From positions 558,001 to 622,000 of the forward strand of contig JBAJFG010000226.1 in NCBI GenBank assembly GCA_037903475.1: a DNA stretch of 64,000 bases, given 5' to 3'. The first letter of the stretch is position 1. Every line of letters begins with the position of its first letter. Of this stretch, positions 47,841 through 58,757 are shown piece by piece. The notes below the pieces were generated by a model. The model had not been told where the DNA came from. It made no database searches and saw only the letters and a list, made by a program, of their open reading frames with translations. The stretch is from Ancylostoma caninum. Lineage: Eukaryota > Nematoda > Chromadorea > Rhabditida > Ancylostomatidae. Position numbers and translations under genes: made by a program.

Positions 47841-50800
47841 ATGTCTTCCGAAGCGGAAACTCCGACAACGACCGCAGAAAATCCCGGCACTAGTTCATTT
47901 TCTGCCCAAGAAAATGAACAGAAATCATTGCCGCATGACCAAAAGTCGTTTGATGACAGCCGTCAAGAAATGTGGAGCGAAATGCACGAAAATGTGGGTG
48001 TTTACGTAATTGAAATTATGCTTTAAGCTCTACAAATATGTTTCCTTCGGAGACGCAGATATTGAACAGGTTCAAAATACAGGCGGTTCAGAAATGAGTC
48101 GGTATTGGTGCATTTTTACGTAAAGAGATCAGAAGGGCCTTTGCCAAGTCGCGCATGTTCAAGCTTGTTAGTCGCAGTGATTTTTAACTGCTTAACATGT
48201 TAGAAAGGGTCCCGGAAATGATGTGGGAGTTCGTGGAACACATGACTCACCTCAGGTCCGTGAATGCACCAGTACCGACTCCTTTCCGAATGCCCTTTAG
48301 ATATTGGCTAAGTTGTTATCTCTAGTAGAACGCTTACGACCAATTGCAGCCGCAGCAAGGGGAGGGGAGAGAGAGTTCCTGTGAAAAGGCGACTTATCTA
48401 GCTGTAATTTTTAAGATGAAGATGTTTCAAATTGATTTCTTTTGTATCTGAAGAAGTTTGAAGAAATAAAATTTGAAAATTGTTCTTTCATTTATTCGTT
48501 CATTGATGGACTGTCATTTTAACGGTTTTTTTCAGAGTGCTGTTTCGAGTCCATCGACGTCGTCGTACAAGGATGATCACAAATTCAAAACTCCTGCGGT
48601 TCCACCACGTCGACTGAAAGATCGGCCTCACGAAGTCCTTGGCTCTCGCAAGCCCCGGTCGTCGCTTCCTACGGCGGTTGGTTTTCTATAGCACCTATTA
48701 AATCCCTCTCATGTTCGTTCCCTTCTCTTCTTTCCCTTTTTATTTGGGTCCTCATGTGAGAGTTTTCAGTTAGTCGGTCGGTTGCCGGATCCGCTTGGTG
48801 AAAATCGGTCAGCTCGTGGTCTTGGTGAACCTTCTACATTGGATTTGGAAAGTGAGAGACAACGTTACTGTTCTTGCCTGAAATATATATTGGAGGGGAT
48901 GTAATTTCGTCAAAGAAAAAAGGTCCGGACTGAAGTTTCCAAAGCGAAGACACTAAAAATCAAATTCAGATGTAAGAGGCAAATTCTCAGAAAGTTATAT
49001 AGAGGGACTAGAATAAAGTTAGTGCAGGTCCATGGCTCATTTTATAAATTGGATGTGATATTCTACGATCTACCCCATTTCTAGCGATAATTGGATTCTG
49101 TTGCATAGGGTGTAACTTACACAGATGTTTTAGCACTGTATAAAGAAGCGGATGCGGAGGTGACAAGAGTAAACTTCAACGGTGACCTGCTTTTACTGCC
49201 TAGCATACTTGTCCATAGTGTAAGATTTTCCTAAAATATATTTTATTACTATATAATTCACTGAAATTAATATTGAACGATCATTTCAGGATTATATATT
49301 TCGTCAGGTGGTTTCTATCGAAACGTATTACAGTCTGTCAGAAGAGGCGCGGAATCATCTTCGGGTTAGTAATTTATTCCATCCGTCCCTTGCCCAGTTT
49401 TTTTTTTTTGAAAAGCCGTCTAGCTGTTGTAGTTTCTCACGCATGTGTGTTATAGCAGTTCCTACCGCCTATTAAAACCGTTGCTGAGGAGCAGCACGCA
49501 CTCGCCTGTGCTTTCACAAAGCGTACAGACTTAGTCCATGGCAATCCAATCGAGCGGGTCCAATCGAAGCTCAAAAGTTGGTATTTCGCTCTTACAAGTG
49601 CTTCATCTTACGTATCCCTTACGATCGCCTGTTTAGACGGCTGGTTCAATCCTGATCGACCTTCACAGCAGAATCAAATCCGAGACAATAATAAGGTGCT
49701 ATATGACCACTATATAAGGTTCTACCATATGAATCTCCTCAACAAACTTGTGAAATCGCGCCATGTGAGTGCAGTTCTCTTCTATTTTTCTTTCGAACAC
49801 TGATACATCGTTTACATGCTGGAGAAGTGCTCATCTTTTTCCCTATGGGACCTTTATGTGGTTCATATGCTCTGGGTTTAGGCTGTCTTGCAACATTTGA
49901 TGTCAACAAGTGCTCTATGTTCCCCATCTCGGCAGCCAATGGATCCTGAAACAACAAAAAGACGGAATGACATGGAAAGAATTCGCTTGCGTGCTGCAAA
50001 GAGGAGCAAGGCGTGAGTGACGGATCGCATAATTGCATTTGAGCCTCTTTTGCTGCACTGGGAAATTTTCTTTGAGAAATTGAATTCCTTGGGATGCGCT
50101 CGTTAGATGGAGCGAGTAGGGAAAGAAGAAAAACTTTGCTCCCGCTCTCTTCATTATGCAGTTTATCTGCAGCGGTAACTTGTTTCACTGCTCTTTCTTA
50201 CCTTTTTTCATCGGTCCTAGTTGTTTTTTCTTGTCTGTTCATTTTTCGTTCGACATCCTCATTACCTTACTCTTTCGCGTCACTGAAGACGATTAATGGC
50301 CAAAAACACATAATTAAAGCTCGATTATCGTGACCATTCACTCTCATTATAGTCCTTTTTCTCAGTTCACGCGTTCGCATCTGTTGAAGACAGCGCCCCA
50401 CATTATTTTCATGTTGGAAATTTCTGCTAATTAGAGTAGTTAGAAGCTCATAGCAATGTTCTGCGTAATTTATTTCCTCTAAAAGCACCAACAAAGTAGT
50501 TTTTCGGGCTTTTATTTTCCAGAAGTTTTAGAGCAGGGCTTTTATTGTGTATTTACATTCTCCTACGATGTGGGACTAGCGTATGCGCTTTGACTTATCG
50601 CACTGGCCAGGCCTTGTTGGGAAGTGCATTTGTGGTTGAAATTACTTAAATGGGTGTTCCACCCCAATTCTCGCCAGAATAATGAGACCTAAGTATTGAG
50701 TTTCTAGTAATTTTGCTGGAAGTCGTCTAATATTCTATAGTGATTGGCGTCTTTTGGCGGTTACAATTGGGCAAAAGTTTCGAACACGGAAATGAAACGG

Positions 50801-51656
50801 CACTGCATTCTGGCCGTTATCTTTGGACCTTGGTCAACCATGGTTGTTATGAAAAGCAGATAAAAAATGACACCCATTCCTCTTCCGCATTTCTTCTTTT
50901 TCTTTGCAGTCTCCTACACCCTCCAACCGCTTTACTACCTCTCTCCGTCTATCACCCCCTCTTGGTAATCTGAAGTCACGCACTTTACTCCTCCTCTAGC
51001 ACTGAGTTGATTATGTTCTCATCTTCTCCTTGCAAATTGGCTGTGCAAAGGTCCCGTATTCACTTTGCTATTGAAATTCTTTCAAGGATGATCGCCGACT
51101 GTCGGATAAAAGTTGGAGAGGCTGGTGTTTCAAGCGATGAAGAGGGTTCGTTGAACGGGTTAACATTTGAGTGATCTTAAATTTCGAGATTGTTCTACTT
51201 AGTATACTCTATCAACTTCGATGGAAGTTTAGACGAGGATCTTTCATTACCGATTAGCAAAGGAGTAACGCTGCACACAGCGCGCTCTACGCTGTTTACT
51301 CCGAATATGAAAGGTATTTTCTACTGCAGTTCTGCTTGAGGAGCCTGGATAATGCAGCAGTCCGCTCAATTCGAATTTTAGATCTGGATCTACATCAGCC
51401 AACACAGATGGATGATGTAAAAACTATGCTGAAGAAATACAAGAGGTTGCGCCGAGAGGAACCTGTTAGTTTTTATCCCGTACCTTCTTGCAGCTATGTT
51501 TTACTTGATTTTCCTTTTCGTTCTCTTCAGCACGCTCCAAGTCTTGACATTACTGGGATTGACTTGGACGACGTGTACGAACGAGCAGGCGTTCTTGCGC
51601 AGTCTGAAAAAATCAAACAAACAATGGAGGCATTAGAGAAGAACCTCAAGAAGTAA
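47841..51656 (+). CDS. NFRKB: NFRKB-like INO80 complex subunit with DEUBAD domain
   Basis: Exons: 47841-47993, 48536-48676, 48770-48851, 49134-49219, 49290-49364, 49456-49576, 49637-49764, 49936-50012, 51051-51145, 51233-51293, 51341-51464, 51531-51656 (TAA). Total 1269 nt, 422 aa, with phases agreeing at every junction. N-terminus MSSEAETPTTTAENPG is Ser/Thr/Glu-rich, then a Pro/Arg stretch (PAVPPRRLKDRP). The core, about residues 120-265, matches the NFRKB DEUBAD region: DYIFRQVVSIETYYSLSEEA, RNHLRQFLP, GNPIERVQSKLK, GWFNPDRPSQQNQIRDNNK and YIRFYHMNLLNKLVKSR. In vertebrates NFRKB (INO80G) binds and restrains the deubiquitinase UCH37 within the INO80 chromatin remodeller. The protein is far shorter than vertebrate NFRKB (about 1300 aa, recalled) and ends in a basic coiled-coil-like helix. 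Nuclear location is inferred. Intron 8 is about 1 kb; no further exon recognised in it. Confidence 0.88.
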
Positions 51657-53086
51657 TCGTTGAGGTTGTTTATACGGGTATATTACAGGTTGTATACATG
51701 TTGTTTTCTACCTTCTGTTATTCCAAAGTATGTTTTCTGAATTAATTTGCCACAAGCACAACATTTTCCACACAAAAAAAGGCGAAAGTCATCTTCTCAC
51801 AATTGATTGTTACGTAGGCATTGTAGCAGGGTTTTGAGACGGTTCTCTAAGCATGCGCAGTGTAATCTTATGACGTAGTGAAGTCACTGTTTAAAACCAT
51901 TGCACTTTATGATGTCGTTGGGTAATTGGATTATGTAGTTGAAAAGGGCCGTAAGCTTCACAGTAGGGCGAAAATGAAGAAGAGAACTTTGATTTCCAAG
52001 ATTTTGAACAGCAAAAACTGATGTAAATTGTTAATGTTGCTTCTCTGACCAATTTGACTTAATGTTGGTGTCTTTTAGTGTACATAGGGAGAATTGTGTG
52101 TGTAATCTCATTCCACCATTCTCCACCCAATATAATCCCATATTAAGATTTAATTTTAAGATGAATCCTCTTTTCTTTCATCACTATTTCGTTACCTTTT
52201 TGAGCGTTTGTGCTTATTGGCTAGATTACCTAGTGTTTTTAAATTGTTGGCTTTTCGTTCCGAGTGTCGGCGTAATAGGATAGCCCATTTTGTTTTATTT
52301 TGTTCGAGTTAACAAAGATGTCTATTTGTATGATTTGTTTCTGGGCACACTTCAAAGTACATTTACCTACATTTAGATTCTGAATTGTGCAGTAAGCGTC
52401 ACACAGGTTGAATTTACACGTCTTAGAAAATACAGGCCTTGTACCGAGCTGTTTGCGAATGCTATCTTATGGGGTCAGATTCGGGAGTGAAGTACTTCGC
52501 GTCTGCTATGTCTGCAGTGCAGTTCTGTACAAAATTTTCTAAAGGTTCCTCTTACATTAGAGGAGGGGTCTACAGGATGCTCGGATACATATCTGGGAAT
52601 AAGTACGCTTGACGGTCGGCCGTTGGTAAGTCGACCGTTGTTCAAATCATGCCTCAAACTAGTGAAGAAACTCCTTGTCTCTTATACGTCTCGAGTTCTC
52701 GCCAAGCACCTTGACGAGCACTGGGATCAGCAGCAGAATGAAATCGAATAGAAGTTCAAATATTCCACTGAGCGTCGATGATCCTCAATTTTGGTGGTGT
52801 GACCTAGGTGCAATACAACTTGTACTATTCTACCTCATAAGAGCGCTGCAGTTCGGGTAGCCTTCACGAAGCAGGACAGCCCATCATAACGGTGGGCCAC
52901 GTCCAGGATGTTGGAGAAAAACAACTAGTGATAGGAATGCCTATCCTACAGAGCAAAGCACTCGACATTTCTATAAGGAGGATAGTTAAAATAGCGAAGC
53001 TTAGCTGGAAAACCGTATCGTAGCCTTATTGTTCTACCGACTTTGCTCATTATAATTATCATACGACCTGTCTATTCGAGTATTGC
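51657..53086. other. Intergenic stretch downstream of NFRKB
   Basis: No supported exon. T-rich sequence up to about 52300, then mixed sequence with no recognised repeat. Confidence 0.35.
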
Positions 53087-53463
53087 TTAAAGGCAGCGAC
53101 TCACCTCAAGGTCGTTTTTGAGGTCTCAATGTGAAAAGAATCTCCATGAGCTGGCGATCACAACAGTATGCGTGATTCCATGCAAGACTGCTGACGAACC
53201 CCATTTCCGAACCCCAATTTTTAAAGAGCTTTTGGGCGGAGCCAGAGGTGGAGCTAAGAAATTTTACGGATAATTCAATCCAGGAAGCGCACCTCCTCCT
53301 CGCAATTTGTATTCCTCGTGAGAGTTCCTCACCAACTCCTTAATAGAATAGAAACTGCGCTTCATTTGCAGCAAGCAACGTAGTATGTTGGACGGGAACC
53401 TTGCAATCCCACATTGGCTACGGAGTCAAGGCGGAATTCTAGGGTTTCCGGACCGTGAACTCC

Positions 53464-54610
53464 TTTATTTATTTATTTATTTATTTACTTACACCGCACA
53501 GGCGTGCCACACAAAGGCAAAAATCAAAAAACTCGGCAAGTGTAGGCGATAAAACTGTAGAATAAAACTAGTAAGGCTAGAACAACAAATGGGTTGCGTG
53601 AGCCCGAAATGGCATAACTAAAAGACAAGTCCAGCGAGGACGCAGAGGGACTAGTCTGAGCTTCATTCCCATGTTGGACCTCAGTTGCTGCAGATGAGAG
53701 AAGGCTAACAGAGAGCATACTTGTGGAGAGGTCAGCCGTAGTCGTTGAGTTATCCTAAGTACTACGTGCTATTGAATGAGGGCTGCTAACTGTGTGGGGG
53801 ACAGACCTTTGAGATAACCACGATCCAAGAGCGCAACTGGAATCCCATTCTGGGGCGGTCGCTAAGGCGACTCTTTGATCTGGTACGAACCCCAGGCGTA
53901 AGCTTGAATGGGTGCTCGCCGGCTCTTATCCCCAGCAATTTGGGGCCCAGGCTACTTAAGAGTGTGGGAGTAAAGGATTAAAAAGACACCTGGTCGGTTA
54001 GGTTCAAGTCGCATACTGGAGACAAGGCGATGACAACTTTTTCCAAGAATTAGGCTTTTAGGCGGACCCTCTCCAAACAGTATACCTGCCAGTGAAAGAA
54101 ACAGAAAGTCAGCATGGGTGAAAGAGGCTCCTTCAGCATGAGACATAGATGCAGAGACTAGCCCTTACAAAGAAAATTGAGAGATCTTACAATGAAATGA
54201 AATCGAATGTGTAAAGCATGTGATCACGTTCAAGTTGGTGCAGCTGTCAGGATGCGTCGAAAGCTCTCGAAGATGGTAAAAATTGGAGAGCCTAAATATC
54301 ACGGATTTTTAGAATATTAAGAACGTTGAACTTGGCTACCTGTCTTCTGAAGGTCACTGAGGTTGTCCTTGCTACTATCTCGCTCGGCAGTAAGCTAATC
54401 CATCGTGCTGTTCTGCAAAAGATGGAGTTGAAAAGTAATGAGTAGTGTTTCCTCCCAAGTTTTGCATAGTGTAAGCTAAAACTACCTCTCCGTCCTGAGA
54501 GAGGTCGAAAAAGCCAGTATTTGCTAGCTCTTAATTTGGTCTCCATTTTAAGTATACGGAAGCACAAAACAAGATCATTGACCACTTTCCTGTATCTCAA
54601 GCTTTTAACT
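53464..54610 (-). mobile_element. 5'-truncated non-LTR retrotransposon (LINE) nested in the TTAA element
   Basis: Minus orientation. A (TTTA)n run at 53464-53493 is the 3' tail. The far end carries the last ~105 residues of a reverse-transcriptase-type ORF ending at 54292. A possible CTTTA duplication is visible (53463-53467 and 54609-54613). The body between the tail and the ORF stop is about 800 bp of 3' UTR with no other signal. Confidence 0.6.
54292..54608 (-). pseudogene. C-terminal fragment of a LINE reverse-transcriptase ORF
   Basis: The open frame includes SLRYRKVVNDLVLCFRIL, then FRPLSGRRGSFSLHYAKLG, FCRTARWISLLPSEI and a final FRRQ segment. This layout (NDL..C.RIL, F..R.GR, RT.R...LP..I, F...L) is the usual C-terminal end of CR1/Jockey-like non-LTR reverse transcriptases. 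The catalytic part is absent, so it is a dead 5'-truncated copy. The first few residues come from the flanking host element. Confidence 0.6.
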
Positions 54611-54881
54611 TTAGCCACACATGGTGGACAGTTTCTATTCTATTAGGGAGTTGATGAGGAACTTCCACGAGGAATATGAATTTCCTCAGAAGGAGCGCTT
54701 CCTGGAGTGAATTATTCGTAAAGTTTCTTAGCTCCGCCCAAAGGCTCCTTAAAAATTGGGGCTCGGAAATGAGGTTTTTTAGCAGTCTTCCAAGGAATCA
54801 CGTATACCGCTGTGATCACCAGCTCCTGGAGATTCTTTTTGATATCTCAAAAACGATTTTGAGGTGGGACGCTGCCTTTAA

Positions 54882-55690
54882 GCTGCATTTACAGTGCATC
54901 GGGCCTCGTCGGAGGAGAATCGACCAGACCGTACTCCGATGAACTGTAATTACAGTCTTACTAAAAACGCATGCATCATTGAGACTACCCAGGGTAAACG
55001 TGCTAACACCACCCGAGTTCTTCCATCGTTAGCACGGGCGTCAACACTTTTGCCATTTTTTGCATAGTGTATATGATGGGTGAAGAAGAAACCAGTTTTG
55101 CTTAGAGTGAGAAAATATTATGAAAATTATATGATAAAAATATGATAAAATAGGAAAATAAAATGTTATGAACACACATCAAAGTGTGTTATAAACTGTA
55201 AAAAAAGTGTATTATAAAAATATCATAAAACACTGTAAAAATTGTCCATCAAGACACTGGAAAGTAATTTCCTCGGAGCGTTTATGCTAAGTTGTGGGTT
55301 GCTGAGTTCCGCAGTCCTGGAAGATGGAGATCAGGGAGCCGTACTGTATAGAACTTCTCGAATTTGACTTTCAAAGCTCTGACGAAACAGACAGTGCTGA
55401 AGTTCTGGTCACGGATTACTAGCACTGCAACTACATGCCTAACAAAACTATCTGTTTGCCAGGCAAGAGCCCAGATAGTTGGACTTTCTAGTTTGTGGAG
55501 GACTCTGGATGATGTTGCGAGTTACTTTGAGGGCTGCTACGGTGTGCAATCCCAGCATCTCATCTTTTATTTTTATTTTGGGTCAACCATTCCAGCGTGT
55601 GTTTTCTGCCTAACATTTCATAATCACTATAAACTCTTAATAATATGATTTGAAACATGAGAAAGTAGGAAGTATCCAATAGTTATACTC
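54882..55690. other. Intergenic stretch downstream of the transthyretin-like gene
   Basis: No supported exon. TTTTTTGCATAGTGTATATGATGGGTGAAGAAGAAACCAG (about 55055) resembles TTAGCACTGCCTATATGATGGGTAAAGAGGAAGCCAG near 57205, a dispersed repeat. Confidence 0.4.
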
Positions 55691-55696
55691 TTTATT
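55691..55696 (-). terminator. Poly(A) signal of the transthyretin-like gene
   Basis: TTTATT on the plus strand is AATAAA on the minus strand, about 130 nt after the stop codon at 55824. Confidence 0.5.
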
Positions 55697-55823
55697 TCAT
55701 CGCATTTATAGTAGACAATATGAATGAACACATAATGGCTAAGTCGTTGAGATAGTGACTATTAGTTCCACAAGAACTAAGAGATGCTGAGCAAATGAAT
55801 GTGCGATTATCGGTGTAGTGTGA

Positions 55824-58757
55824 CTAGTTGATGCAGTCTCGGCTTTCACCAGGGAACGAGCCAGCTAGTTGAATAGTTCCGGCGTCGTACACCTGCAAAT
55901 GTAAGGTGTATGGCTGAGGAAACAAGTGAACTACGAGTCGAAGACTATATTTGTTTCAAATTTTCTTAAGAATTTTCTTCTCCGAATCTTCTAACAAGGG
56001 AAGTGCAACAGGCCAGACTCGCAAATCGGAATGAAACCTATCTGGCTTGAATCTTTGTTGGAGAGGGTGTTACAGTATATATTTCATTATTGCCCTCGAT
56101 TCCAAAAAACAAAAATCCCACCACAGTACCATATGCGCTGCAGCACTCGTCCGTCAGCGACGATGTGGCCGAGTGGGGAGGATGCTGCACTGTCAGCTCG
56201 AGAGTTTGAACCCCGTCATGCGCACCTACCTGTTTTGCTCTCTCATTTTTTTATTCCCCCTGTGTTGTTGAAATCAAATTTAAAAGGTTAGAAGATAATA
56301 CTTATCCTTACTGACGCACTAGGCACGGAATAACTACGTTATATAAAACCTGCTTTTCTCCCTCGATTAGCTATAAAGTAGCAGTCACTTTTCACGACTG
56401 TAACTCAAAATCAGGATCCAGGCTCTTTCCTCACTCCAGTGGAAGCCTGCTTCCCCTCTGATCTCTGCAGTGAATGCGACTGTAATGATTGTAGCAGAAT
56501 TTCTTTCATTGTCTGCGCGTATTGTTCTCACCGCTTTTGCTTTGAACACTTCATTGTCTGTGTGCACCGTTGCTGCCAGTAAATGCTTTCTCATTGACCA
56601 TCCTTTTTTTGTTTTGAATGAAAATTTTACAATTTTCTAGCGACTCGAGGGAAAGCTGTACGATCACTAAACTACGTTCATAGCATAGTAGTTATTCTAT
56701 AGCTAGTACGTCAGTAAAGACAAGTGTTGTCTTCTAGCCCTCCAAAATTGATTTCAATAACATAGGAGGAATAAAAAACAAAAATGCAAAACGAGTGTCA
56801 ATGACGGGATCCAAACCCTCGACCTCCTGCCTATCAGTCCGCATCCTCCCCACTCGGCCACATCGTCGCTGAGGGACGAGTGCTGCAGCGCATATGGTAC
56901 TGTGGTGGGATTTTTGTTTTTTGGAATCGAGGGCAATAATGAAATATATACTGTAACACCCTCTCCAACAAAGATTCAAGCCAGATAGGTTTCATCCCGA
57001 TTTTCGAATATGGCCTCTTGCACTTCCCTTGTAAGATTATTTGGGATGCTGAACGCAAATACATTATCCATTCTATATCGTAAATCCATTTTCGTAGGCT
57101 TACGAAGGGAATAATTGCCTTGTTTTTTCCTCTATCTCTAAATTTTGTTCACATGGGAAACGTCTATAAAAATAGTGGCGAAGCATAGTAGTTTTAGTCC
57201 ATTTTTTAGCACTGCCTATATGATGGGTAAAGAGGAAGCCAGTCAAGCTTAGAGTTACAAAACAAAAAAAAAATCGTAATAAAAATGCAATAAAACGAAG
57301 AAATAAAAAAGGAATCACCACAAGAATCTGAGGGAGATTGCCGACTTCGGCAAGAAAACGGCACTTTTATGCAAAATGATGATGATAACCCCAATCACTG
57401 TGAAGCTACATACCCTACTGTACGAAGTTTCGGTTTGTTCTATAAGATATTTCACGTTCAGTACGCAATGTTATCCTGCAAAAATGGATTGGCATAGATG
57501 ATAATTGTGTAGACTGGGTAATATATTTATGTTCAGCATTCCAAACAATTCCAGAAGTTTAAGCAAAGAAGACTTTCCGAAAATTTTGGAGCTTTCGATA
57601 TGGAATGGAGCCAGAAAATATAAACCTTGACCTAACAGCTCGCGATAGGAAATGAAGATGTTTAAACAGAGAAAATTTTGGAGAAAAAGATCACTGGATT
57701 GTTGTGGTGCTAGTAACATTATAGTCTGCCTACCTTCTTGGGCACTTTTCCATGGCTCACATAGCTGTCTGGAATAAGGATGGAGAACTTTCGTTGGCAG
57801 GGCTGGAATGAAATGTTTCCTTGGAACAGAAGAAGTCGCTTACTTGCTGCTTCAGGACCAATTAAAAACCAAATAATCACTAAATTTTGATTCCACTAGA
57901 AAATCTAGATGTTTGAGAGACCCATACAGCGTTTTTTTTGTTGATCTGGGCCTGCTATGGCTCAGGCTTTCTTTTTGAATATTCGAATTTTCTCTTCTTT
58001 ATGTATCGAATATTCAACCCCTAATGCATCAAATGTGTTATTCGCTCCTAACCATAAAACTGATAGTCTTTCATTGTTGCAGTTGTATGATGCTAGTATT
58101 TTTAATATCATTTGTATACAAAAAAAAAACTCAAAATCACCTTGAGGCCATCGTTGCAGTCATGGTAGATGGTGAGTTTCGGGTCAATGGTTGTGTATTC
58201 TTTTGTCCATCCGGCTAGATGGAATTCACCGTTCATATCTGAGAACTTCTCATCCATAAGGTCGTCTGCGTCCGCTGAATTCAACGACATTTAAGGTCTT
58301 TTGCTGTATGAATTGAAAATAGAGGTACTTATTAAACCAATAACATTTTCTGTTGAGATTTCTTTAGAAATTACATGCAAGTAAGAAAATGCGCCAAACT
58401 GGATTTCTCACTTCGGTCAACATCCCACAGTTTAACTTTCACGCCAACAGCAGGCCTTCCATCGCACACCAGTCGTCCTCTGACCTGGAAATAACATACT
58501 ACATAGATGGGTGAGATAGCTAAGTTTTGGGAATATTTCGACTTATGGAGCGGAGCAATTCTCCCCAATATGTATTAGTTCTTAGTTTCAAAGTCTTTCA
58601 AGGTTTAACCTCATATTTAGAAAATGCTTTCGACATGGCATGCAAAATAATTGAGATTATCGGATTTAGTCAAACTCACCGCCGATGACTGATCTCTGCC
58701 GAACATTTCAATGGCTGCTGCGTAACCGAAAAGAGCACAAACCAAGAAGTATCGCAT
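55824..58757 (-). CDS. Transthyretin-like (TTR-52/DUF290) secreted protein
   Basis: Exons: 58757-58680, 58484-58412, 58274-58141, 57802-57734, 55892-55824. Total 423 nt, 140 aa, all junctions canonical and in phase. A signal peptide (MRYFLVCALFGYAAA) is followed by the family core: RGRLVCDGRPAVGVKVKLW, MNGEFHLAGWTKE, TTIDPKLTIYHDCNDG, CQRKFSILIPDSYVS and a C-terminal CIN. These match the nematode transthyretin-related family (C-G-K/R-P-A-x-GVKVKL, NGEF-L-G, T-IDP-L-IYHDC). Four to five Cys residues are conserved as in relatives. Members are abundant secreted proteins of nematodes and of excretory-secretory products; ligands are mostly unknown. The last intron (about 1.84 kb) contains the second Tc4/Tc5-like element, while the other introns are short. 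Confidence 0.93.
56154..56228 (+). repeat. tRNA-like module in left TIR, copy 2
   Basis: Same A-box (GTGGCCGAGTGGGG) and B-box (AGTTTGAACCCCG) arrangement as in copy 1. The right arm at about 56808-56875 carries the reverse-oriented counterpart with GAGGGTTTGGATCCCG. Confidence 0.6.
56460..56582 (+). CDS. Cys/His-rich peptide fragment inside Tc4/Tc5-like copy 2
   Basis: After a good acceptor (CTCTGCAG at about 56462-56469) the frame reads ECDCNDCSRISFIVCAYC and then a C/H-rich stretch ending HRCCQ-stop. Spacing C-x-C-x2-C-x7-C-x2-C-x-H-x2-C-x2-H-x3-C-x-H suggests a zinc-binding module, which would suit a transposon DNA-binding protein. It lacks an upstream coding exon within the element, so it is a 3' exon remnant. 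The inference rests on composition only. Confidence 0.35.
   Translation, partial: DLCSECDCNDCSRISFIVCAYCSHRFCFEHFIVCVHRCCQ

Larger units (their letters stand above)
53091..54877. mobile_element. TTAA-flanked foldback element, copy 2, interrupted by a LINE
   Basis: Ends AGGCAGCG and CGCTGCCT, flanked by TTAA at 53087-53090 and 54878-54881. Arms match copy 1 at 18063-18719. Compared with copy 1, about 1.15 kb (about 53464-54610) is inserted in the loop next to the word CGGACCGTGAACTCC, and that insert is a LINE fragment. Confidence 0.8.
55995..57031. mobile_element. Tc4/Tc5-like element, copy 2 (TNA target duplication TAA)
   Basis: Ends CAAGGGAAGTGCAAC and TTGCACTTCCCTTG with TAA on both sides (55992-55994 and 57032-57034). 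It is nearly identical to copy 1 over both outer parts (55995-56411 and 56640-57031). The interior (56412-56637) is different and encodes a Cys/His-rich peptide in place of the acidic frame. It sits in the last intron of the transthyretin-like gene. Confidence 0.8.

Noticed and set aside
51294..51340. Donor at 51314 (AAAG|GTATTT) for NFRKB exon 10
   Set aside because: It leaves an intron of 16 or 27 nt and the wrong phase; the donor at 51294 gives a 47-nt intron in phase.
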